NCBI RefSeq assembly: GCF_030463565.1
Contig: NC_134656.1
Location: 191,001 to 255,000, forward strand
Direction: 5' to 3'
Length of the DNA: 64,000 nt
Source of the DNA: Pelecanus crispus
Lineage: Eukaryota > Chordata > Aves > Pelecaniformes > Pelecanidae
Below, piece after piece: positions 55,166 through 64,000 of the stretch. The position numbers were made by a program, and so were the translations under genes. Below the pieces are notes generated by a model that saw only the letters and a program-made list of their open reading frames with translations, had not been told where the DNA came from and did not search any database. The stretch's first letter is position 1. Every line of letters starts with the position of its first letter.

Positions 55166-58100
55166 GTAAGAGCCGGCGCGGGCGGCGGGGCGGGCTCGGC
55201 GGGGCGGCCCAACTTCTCCGTCCCTCGCCGCGCCGCAAACTTTGCTGCCGCTCGGCGGGGCTGCGGCTGGCGCTCCCCGCCGGCGAGTGCGGGCTCGGCC
55301 CTGCCCCCCGCCGCCCCGGGACCGCGGCCGTTGGGCCGCCTCGGTGCGGGAGCGCGGGTGGGGCCGGGGGTGCGAGGCCCCCGTGGGCACCGCTGCCGGG
55401 GTGCTTACGCGTGGTACCCGGGGCTCCCGCGCCGGCTCTCTCAGCAGCAGGGTTCCGGCGCACCCTTCAGTTAGCGCTCGGGCGCTCAAAGAGCCGCAGC
55501 TCCTTTTTAAGCCCGGGGTATCTTAAAACACCCTCTTCGGGCTCCTTCCTGTCCAAGAGCTATCTCCCCATTTTTCTTACTGAGACCAGAGCCCTTCATG
55601 CTAGTTACCACAGGGATTTTGCTGGCGGATGTGTGCGAACGTGCAGCCGAGATGCCTGAGGAGTCCTGCTGGAGTCCTTTTAGCAGGCAGGGTAACATCT
55701 CTCTTTACAGAGCCACAGTTTTCTAACAACAAACTAAAAATAACTGTGCTAAAACTAGCACTTTCCTCATTTAAAACGTGGTTCCCAAATGGCTGTGCAC
55801 AGGCCGCCTGGGAGCAAGTGCTGCAGCCACGGCTGCTCCTCCTGCGTGCCCAGCCACAGCAGCTCGCCCAGGCCCAGAGCTGCCGGGGCTGGAGCGTCCT
55901 GGGAGCGCATCCTGGGGCGGCCAGGCTCCTGCAGTCGCTCGCGGTGCTGGCAGGGGAAGGGGGGATGCAGTAGATGCCTCTGTGCTCTTTTTTGTTTGAT
56001 TTCTGACAGTTGTAACATCGCTTACAATCTGGGGAGATCTGTGTTGTCTTTTCTTCTAACCGTATTTTATGCATGAGCAAGACCAGGTACAGGGATGATG
56101 GTGTAGATAGCAGCAAGGAGGGGCAGGCTCAGAGTTCAGGCATAACTTTATAAGACAGTCAGTGCATCTCAGGGAAGCCTTTGGACATGAGAGGGCTAAG
56201 AAGGGTGGCTCCACCAGAGCCCTGGTTCTCCAGAGCTTGCTTGCATGGCCTGAGGAAATAAGTGGGGCGATGTGCCTCTCTGTCCCTGCTACTAGGATGG
56301 TACTATGCTGTTAAAATACCATGCGTTGCAACCACAGCTAATACCATAGTCTTGCACACCACCAAGGAGATCTCCGATGATGACTGTTTCTATCTTTTCA
56401 GAGTACCTAATGTTCAGAGAATGGCTGAAGCCTGCAGTCTCTGTACTTGTAGATCTTGTGCCCAGCTCAGACGGAGCCTGGGCTTTGCCAGATTTTCCCT
56501 TATGAGGCTGGTGGATGCTCTCCAACTCTTTCATGAGCACTGGCTAAGGAGTATTTGCAGCAAACAATTATCAGGGTTGGAGATCATGATCCTGGTACAT
56601 CAGTTTTCAAATGCTGAAAATAAATTGCTTCTCTGCCTTTGGATATCACATAGCAGGGGGAAATGGAAACGAGCCTGAAACGGTTTTCCTGTACTGGTAC
56701 CGTGTGTGTTTGTTTTTGAGGCCAAAGGGTGGTTCTGCTGCTCATTGATGAAATCCCTGAAAATATTGATAGTACCCTGAGTGCAGCACAGGGTAGAGCC
56801 CACTAAAATCTGAATAAGCTGGCCCAGATTTTGTACTGACTTTTGTATCGCGTACACCTCTGCTCCAGTGAGGTGGGGGTCAGAGCAAGTGAGGCTTGGT
56901 CTCTGCATGAAATGCGGGTTGCTGAATAATGCAATGTTGAAATTGGTGGGCTTGTGAAAGAAAAAGTATGTGCTGTTTCATAGGTAAAAAGAGCCAGCTT
57001 TGTTCCTGCCTAAAAAAAAAAAAAAGCCAACTGCTTTTTGGTGCATTGACACTTTATAATATGATATGGTGATTTCATACCTAGGACAGAGAAGTGGCTA
57101 CTGAAACAAGGTCAATTTTAAAACTCTTTTTCAAAAGAAGCTAGCAGGTCTCTAGAAAAAAAAAATGAAAAGGCTGTTGGTGGGTTAAAAATAACAGTTA
57201 AAACCCTGTTTTTCTTAGCTTTCTATCAAATAATATGATATTTTCATGATTTAAAATGCAATGTCATATTTGAAAAATCCATAGTTCCTTGCTCGTGTGT
57301 AAGGATTCTCAGAATAGGGTCATAATTTACTGTTTGTTGTGTATATTGTCTGATCAGCTTTTGGGGTTTTTTCACTTTGAAAATGATATTGATCTAGCAG
57401 GCTTTTTTTCCTAGCAAATTTTACTTTCGTAGTCCTAATCACTAGCCCATAGTAGTAAAATTTGGTTGCAAATATTGTGGGGGAATGTTTTTTTGTTTGA
57501 AACCCCTTTTGCTACCCATGGACTTTATTTCATTAGAAGGATTAGATTGTTCATGGAAGCTTTGAAACAAAACTGGACTTTAGGTGGGATTTGATCTGAT
57601 GTTACTCCTTTAAAGTAAAATCACATATTTTTCAAATAATTGTATTTTGAAAGCCCATATTTGAAAAGTAAAGAAAAACAGATTGAAGAAGAAATAGTGC
57701 AGTGATACTTGTGTTCTTTCGACATCAGGTCGCTAAACAGTATTTGTACATAAGAATACAACCGTGTATGAATTTGTGTCGTTATCTTTTAACCATGTGG
57801 TTATGCAACTGTGTTTGGGTTTACAAGCAATGACACTTCTCTGCAGATAAGTCCGTACCTATCCTGAGGCACAGGCCATTTTGAGTGATCTGCTGCTTGA
57901 AAAATTACATGTAAGGATTAGGTGGGTGTGAGTTCCAAGAAGATTCCTTGCCTGAGGTGGTAGGTGGACATGGGGTACATGGTGCCTTGCTGTTCGCTGG
58001 ATCTCTTTTGTCCCTACCACCAGTTTCATGGCATTTCCTTGCAGGGAAGGGTGGCCGATGGGGCCAGATGTAACCAGCTTTGCCTCGGACCTTGTTTGTA

Positions 58101-59335
58101 GCCCTGAGAGCGTCCTGCCCTGCACCCTTGGCACTTGGCAGCCGTTTGCTCTCCAGCTAGCAGGGCTCCCCCATTTTACCTTGTCCTTGGGTGACGTCTG
58201 TGTGGGGCTGTGCCCTGGGCTGCAGGGGAGGGGGCAGAGCCATGCCCCTTGGATTTGGCTGCTCTAGCATTTGCAGGGCTCACGCCTGCATGTCCCCGTG
58301 AGCCGTGTTGCTTGTGAAGCACAGTCCCTGCTCCAGCCCAGCAGAAAAGCTGGGGCTTTGTGGCTGGGTTTGGGCAGCCAATTGCTACCTGTCAGCCTTC
58401 CTCGCTCCCATGCAGACCTGGTATATGGGCAGCTCATTTCAGGGGGTTGGACTGGGACTCACGCATTCACCTTGCATGGGTTGGGTGCCCAGTACCTGCT
58501 CAGCCCTGTGGGGCACCTGTATCTGCAGTTCAGTCCAGTTTATGGGTTGGTCTCTGCTTCAGAGAGCTGTGGTGGGGGCAGTGGAGGGACTCTCTGTTCT
58601 TGCCGGTAGCCACTGCAGAGACCCTTCTTCCTGGTTCACAATTTCTTTTTCATTTAAATCATCACTTTTTATTATTTGCAAAGTCCATAAAAGGAATATG
58701 GCACATTACACTAATTTTCAGTCTTATCCTTTGCAACAACCCTGTTTACAGAGACTAGTCCAGACTTTACTTTAGTCTGGCTCGGTGTTTCCTTCATTTT
58801 TCTTTCTTTTCATTGTCTTTTGTGCTGCGGCTGAGAGGAGACAGTTCTGTGTTATCCTGTTGGGGAAGGGTTGTTGGATGGCACTTTAGTGCTGGGTCTA
58901 CAGTGCGATGACCAGGTAGCAGAAGTGGATGTCTTCTTCAGCAATCTGTGCCTTCCCTAATCCCGCAAGGTCAGCCGGGATGCCTGCAGAGGGTGTAGGT
59001 TCTTTCTTTTCGTATGGAGTCTGTGGGGTTTCTTCTTGGTGTTGCTGTTCCTCTGATCCTCTTGCAGTGTGGTTTGAGTTCTCTCACCAAATAGATGTCT
59101 CTGTGTCTTTGACAGCGTTATGGCACCTTCGCTTTTTTCCTCTGAGGGCCTGTGGGACACCGTGGGCATTGCCATGTGGTAGGTGGCAGCTGGGCGTGGA
59201 GCCTGCTGCAGCTGCAGAGCTCCCTTGGCTGTTAACTTCACCTGGTGCACGTGAGGCAAACAGGGATACACGGCACTAGAGGAGTTGGGAGCAGCTCTGC
59301 CAGTGCCCTGCTGCCCGCCCCAGCGTGGGGAAGCT
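55166..59335 (+). other. Candidate intron 1 of the gene starting in the CpG island
   Basis: After the island the sequence becomes AT-rich (about 56940-57840) with homopolymer A and T runs (A13 near 57013) and no recognised exon. From about 57.9 kb GC content rises again. No CR1 or LTR is seen here. Confidence 0.4.
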
Positions 59336-59515
59336 CTGTGGTGGTGAGTGAGCGTGCGCACCGGTGCGCTGTGGTGGTGAGTGAGCGTGCGCACCGGTGC
59401 GCTGTGGTGGTGGTGAGTGTGCGCACCGGTGCGCTATGGTGGTGGTGCGCTGTGGTGGTGAGTGAGTGTGCGCACCAGTGCACTGTGGTGGTGAGTGAGT
59501 GTGCGCACTGGTGCC
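59336..59515 (+). repeat. 33-bp minisatellite with embedded palindrome
   Basis: About five and a half units. Exact 33-bp spacing holds between unit starts at 59336, 59369 and 59402, followed by a partial unit and two diverged units. Each unit has a gtggtggtgagtgag part and a gtgcgcaccggtgcgc part. The unit is a multiple of three, so an open frame runs through it on both strands with an 11-residue repeat; I regard this as a by-product. Confidence 0.9.
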
Positions 59516-62500
59516 AGCTGGGGATAGAGGCAGCCCCGGTGCTGTCGGGCAGTTCTCCCCCGGAGTCCTATAAGGCCACTTTGAACAGAAGGTGGAGGAC
59601 GGACCCTGCTAAGCTGAGGCCCCAGCATTGTTCTTCTTGAGAGTGGGGGTAGTTGTGCCCTTGGGCATAGGGAAGGCAGCCAGCCCAAGGGCCAGGTTTG
59701 GACTGGATCGTTCACTGCTGCTAAACCTACAAGCACTGCTGAAAATCAAGGTGCTTTTCAGAAAGTGTCTCCTTTCTGCTGGGTGCCCCATCTCAGCATA
59801 GCTCACTAAACGCAAGTGAAGGTTATCATACTCTTTGCAACCTAATGCTATTTTTCAGCAAATGGCAGCACTTCTCTGGATTCCCAGTCCTGCCCTGCTT
59901 CTTTTGTCTGTGGGAAATCTGCACTTGCCTCCTCTCTTCGGCTGTGCCCCATTCTGCTGCCTGCTTTTAGCCACTTCCTTGCCCCTCACTGGCTCTGGCA
60001 GTGCCATCCATGAGCCTGGAAAAATAAGCCCAACAGAGCTCCTTCAGTTTTGCCTCTGCTCAGTGCTACGCTTCCTAATTTCAGATCTCTTGTGAGAGCG
60101 CTGTGCCTTAGCTCGCACACGGCAGGACTGAGACTGGGCAAGGTGCCTATTAACACTGCTATCAAACTGTTGTGAGCAGGGTCTGCTCCACAAACGGAGA
60201 ACAAGGTTGCCTGTCTCACACGCTCTGTCACTGCTGTCACCTGTGCCAAATGTGGCCCTGACTGGCTGATAATGGAAGCTGTGGGTGCAACGGAGGTGAC
60301 GCTGGGCCTGGTGCTTGTCAGCAACAGCCCCGGATCTGTAGCTGTCCTGTAGAATCATTTAGCCAGGTGCTTGCCAGGCAGAGCTGAGAGCATCCTGCCC
60401 CTGGTTTGGGAAGCGGTGTGTCAGGGACAGCCACTGCATAGCGTGAAGTGGTCCTGCGCTCTGGCTACAGCAGCTGTGAGAGCCTTGCTGATTGGGAGGT
60501 CATTCCAGGGAATCTTGAAAGCAGAACTGCTTGTCTAGCACCCTTTTGCAGATACCCCCTACTCCTCTTTGTTGCTCCTTCCTGCTACAGTACTCCAGAG
60601 AACACCGAGGGAAGGGACACATGGGATCACTCCTCTTTACTTGCTGACATTGCCTCACTCACCATTGCTACTTCAGGTGGGTTTTTGTTAATCTCTTCCT
60701 AATTAACTGTAGCTGGTAGCATTAACAACTGCAGGTGACTTGAAGCTTGAGGTCCTCAACTCACCTGAAGCTGTTGATGGCCAGAAGCTTTCTGCAGCTA
60801 ATGATGGGATGTGAAGGGAGTCGCCATAGAAACATCTTGAGCAATAAATGGAGCCTCAAAAGCTTTGAGTGCCTTTTGGCAGAAGCCTGTGTGAATGTGG
60901 GCACAGGCAGGTAGTGGTGTGCACGTGGATGGGGAAAGGTGTGTACACTCAGCAGAGCAAGGATGTGAGATATTTGGAAACAGCAGCTGCGGGAGCAAGC
61001 ACAGGATTTAAACGCTGCTTTGGTAAGCTGGTGTTTCCCTGGGGTTTTGATTGTAAAACTGAGTCAGAGCAGGGGTGTGTGATATGGTCCTGATACTGGT
61101 TTGGCAGGAGAGAGCTTATTCTTGCAGATGAGCTGTATCCAGTGCCTGATAGCGTGCAGCCCTTCCTATGTGCTGCAGCCACAGGCTTATGGGGGCAGCC
61201 AGGGAAGCCTTGTCCCCCACCGCTGTGCACAGCAGCACCTGGGAACTCAGCACAGCCTCTGCGGGTGGCACCCATCTGTCTCTGATCCTCTTTCTTGACC
61301 ACTGCTGCCCTTCCCTATGGTTTGGTGCTCAGGAGCTGTGTGCAGGCAGAGCCCAGCTTAGGGAGGGTCTGAGGCCCATGCCCACCCAAGAGGCACTGGA
61401 GCTGGGTACCCTGGGGCATGCACCTTGCACCCCAAGGCCCTGCCCTGGGTCTGCTCCTCTCGGTGCCACCCTGCTGCCTTCCCTGGCGGAGCCTGGATTC
61501 CCCTTGCTGGCTGTTGACTCGTAGGTTGCTTGGAAGCTGCAAGCTGGCCAGGGAGCCTGGGCTTCCTGATCGCAGGCTGTGGGGCAGACTGCTCCTCTGG
61601 GTCTGAGCCCCCACAGGGGCCAGAGTCAGGAAGGACAGATCAGGTTTGGCTGCTCCAGAGGCTTAGAAACCCTCATGGTCTGGCCATCCTAGGGCAGAAG
61701 GGTGCTGGGAGCCCTGGGCCAGACCCTTGTTCTGGCAGCCCCCTCCTGCTGCGGGACATCTGTTCCCCATGTCTGGGATGCCCTGTGCAAGCCAGTGGCT
61801 TCTGTGTGTGCTTGGGGATGCTGCACTCCCTTCTCCAGTCCTGCTTCCTTGCATCTCTGTCTGTCACACTGTGATTATCTTCCTCTGCTCCTACTGCAGC
61901 TGCTTCCCGGAATCCCAAATCCCCAAAATGCTGTTTCTCCAGTAATCCTTGTCATTAGAAGTGGCTCCTAAGCTCAGAGCACCTCCTCCTCTCCATAGCC
62001 AGCACCCTGTCACCCTCTCTAGAGAGAAGCAGTTTGAGATGGGCACATACTAACAGTGAGCAAATAAGCTTATTAACCTGGGACAGGACACTGTCTACCC
62101 CGCTTGGTACCAAACTCCAGAGGTACCTTTGGCCTTGCATCCTTCTGGATTTTCACTATTCCATTTTTTAACAGTGTGAAAACACGTTTTCTCCCGTTAT
62201 TACAGCCCTGACAAGGCATGTGGCTGTTGGTGATGGTGTTATGCGTGTATGGGAGAGGGAATTATTTCCCCTGTCACTGGAGTCTAGAAGGTTGAGGACA
62301 TACGGGTGAGGGGTTCCTTCAGGAGCTGGACTTTACCAGCTTTCCGAGCTTGGCTGCCTTCCCACTTATGAAATACAGCTGAACCTTTTGATAGCAGGCA
62401 GGTAGGAATAGCTGAGCATCAGCAGAGTCCTTAAGAAATTACATCCCTGCTTAAACTTCTAAAAGTCAGCTGAACACCCATTTGCTACAGCCCTCCTGGG

Positions 62501-63910
62501 TTTGTTCCCCAATGGCATGATATTTTTTGCAATAAAACTCCTGCTCCAGTAATACTGTCCAAAGGCAGGGCGCACCTTTGGGCATCCTCACCTGCACTGC
62601 AGTGCAGGAGACGGAATCTTCCCATGCCGGATCCCGGCCTTGCTGTGGCGGTGCCCGCTGCTGAGGTGCGAGGTCAGCTCCGCCTGCCAGCCGGTGTGCG
62701 GCTGGGCTGGCATCCAGGGCCTGGTCGCGAGCCCTTGGCACCTGAAGCAGCTGCAGGCTGGCAGCGAGCAGGCAGCGCTCTGGCTCTTCCCTGACTTTTG
62801 GAGAGGAGAGAGGGCGTGGGGGCTCCTCCTCGGGCCATGTGCCGGCAGAGGGAGCCATGCATCCTCGTTTCATATGCACAGCCTGACATGCCAATTAACA
62901 AATTAATTTGAAAGGTGCTGTGAGCGGCGAGATTAGAACCAAGATCCTCTACTGGGCGATGGCTCAGCTGGTCTCGCTGAGGCTGAGAAGTGACCGTGTC
63001 CTTCCCAAATCCCCCCTCTCTGCGTTGACACCCAAGTTCATCTCTTGGGCAAACCCTTGGGTGGGTTTGATCTGGCCCAGCTTCTGGTGCTGTGCAAGAC
63101 ACAAACGGCCTCCATGACAGGTGTGGCGGAGGTTGATGATGCCAGCACCTTGGTCAGCTGGGCATGTGGGCAGTGGGCAAGCTGCAGGCACGCAGCGGAC
63201 CAGGGCTGCAACTGTGAGCCTCCGTGGACCATGGGATGAGTGAGCAGGGTCTGTGGCTGGCCCCGCAGGTGCAGGCGTGGCCTTGCTTTGCCTTGCCCAG
63301 GACTTGGCAATGGATTAGCTAAGGCAGACAGGAGCTTGTGAGCCAGAGCTGGGGTCGTGGAGTGTGATGTCGTTAGTCCTGCCTAGAGGACTGGCTGTTG
63401 TGCTGGCAGACGATGCTGCTCCCTTCCTTGGTACCACAAAGCGATTGAGGCATGAAGTGATTGCAATGCAAGCATTGACCCTTCCGTAGCTGGAGTAGTA
63501 ACCACAGGTAAGCATTTATGGACTTCATCTGGAAAAGCTGTTTACGTTTTTGTCCAATGGGAGACTCATGTCTGGCTGGGAAGGATGCTGGAACCATCAG
63601 TTCAGGCTTGAATTGGTTTTCTGTCTAGAGTGCTGACATGCTTTGGTGAATCAGAGGTGGGCGGGGGGTGCTTCACTGGGAGGTGGTGGCAGTGGGATGA
63701 GCTGGTGGTGCTGGGCTGCTTCAGGACAGGAGATGTGAGCTCACATCACAGGACTTGAGAGGCTCAAAGCGTGCAAGGAGAGTGGCAGCTTCTCACTGTG
63801 CCATGGCTGCTGCTTTCTGGTTAATGCATTCGGAACAGGGTCAGTCTGATTTCCTGTGCTCTGGCAGTGAACGTGGCCAGCAGCGGTGCTGCCAAGTGTT
63901 TTGGGACTCT
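59516..63910. other. Unique sequence, no gene recognised
   Basis: No exon, RNA gene or repeat family identified. Frames on both strands are short and lack domains. Confidence 0.4.
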
Positions 63911-64000
63911 TGTGGGTTAACCTCAGTAAGCAGCTGAGCACCACGCAGCCGGCTGCTCACTCCCTCCCCCACTTTCAAGTGGTACAAGGGAAGAGGAAAG
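63911..64000 (-). mobile_element. Third LTR of the same family, cut by window edge
   Basis: tgtgggttaacctcagtaag, followed by cagctgagcaccacgcagcc and gctcactccctcccc, matches the left end of the other two LTRs (plus-strand view), with an early deletion. Orientation is the same (minus). The remainder lies beyond 64000, so solo versus full-length cannot be judged. Confidence 0.8.

Larger units (their letters stand above)
54150..55460 (+). promoter_or_regulatory. CDH22: CpG island, candidate CDH22 promoter
   Basis: A very dense GC/CpG region of about 1.3 kb with no TATA box and a purine-rich GGAAGG-type block at 54862-54905. In human 20q13.12 the order ELMO2, SLC35C2, CDH22 is on one strand, and this island sits where the CDH22 5' end is expected. 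The assignment is inference from synteny; no cadherin sequence is visible in the window. Many long frames on both strands here are products of high GC content. Confidence 0.55.

Noticed and set aside
54064..55489. Very long open frames on both strands (up to about 420 codons) in the CpG island
   Set aside because: High GC content depletes stop codons in every frame. The predicted products are Arg/Pro/Gly/Ala low-complexity sequences on both strands with no domain.
59245..59640. A repeat protein with 11-residue units
   Set aside because: The frame is open only because the minisatellite unit is 33 bp. It is open on both strands and has no gene context.

Overview
The window is vertebrate nuclear DNA and almost certainly from a bird. 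It has split genes with GT-AG introns, several CR1 LINE fragments with the avian CR1 3' end, and copies of an LTR family I know from bird genomes. No species can be named from the sequence.

Layout. From the left edge to 11.35 kb lies the 3' two-thirds of ELMO2 on the + strand. Fourteen coding exons encode roughly residues 227-720 of the human-length protein: the end of the ARM-like region, the ELMO domain, the PH domain and the C-terminal proline motif. One of these is a 36-nt microexon. Only 479 bp after the ELMO2 stop, inside a CpG island, SLC35C2 starts on the same strand. It is complete (nine coding exons, 356 codons, 11825-16149) and has a canonical poly(A) signal at 16902.

From about 17 to 54 kb I find no gene I can name. 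This stretch holds CR1 fragments, a 449-bp segment duplicated at 99.6% identity 1.5 kb apart, a solo LTR with perfect 5-bp target duplications, homopolymer and purine tracts, and AT-rich blocks that may be conserved enhancers. Two minus-strand open frames (17.2-17.6 kb and 48.2-48.5 kb) have splice-site-like borders but no recognised homology. A second CpG island at 54.2-55.5 kb carries a candidate first exon ending in a consensus splice donor. Human 20q13.12 has ELMO2, SLC35C2 and CDH22 in this order on one strand, so this is probably the CDH22 promoter; no cadherin coding exon is seen before 64 kb. The rest (55.2-64 kb) would then be CDH22 intron 1. It contains an AT-rich block, a 33-bp minisatellite with an embedded palindrome, and a truncated third LTR at the right edge.

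Function. ELMO2 is the adaptor for DOCK-family Rac activators in engulfment and migration. SLC35C2 is a Golgi/ERGIC nucleotide-sugar-transporter-like protein linked to Notch O-fucosylation. The two are physical neighbours; nothing here indicates a shared pathway.
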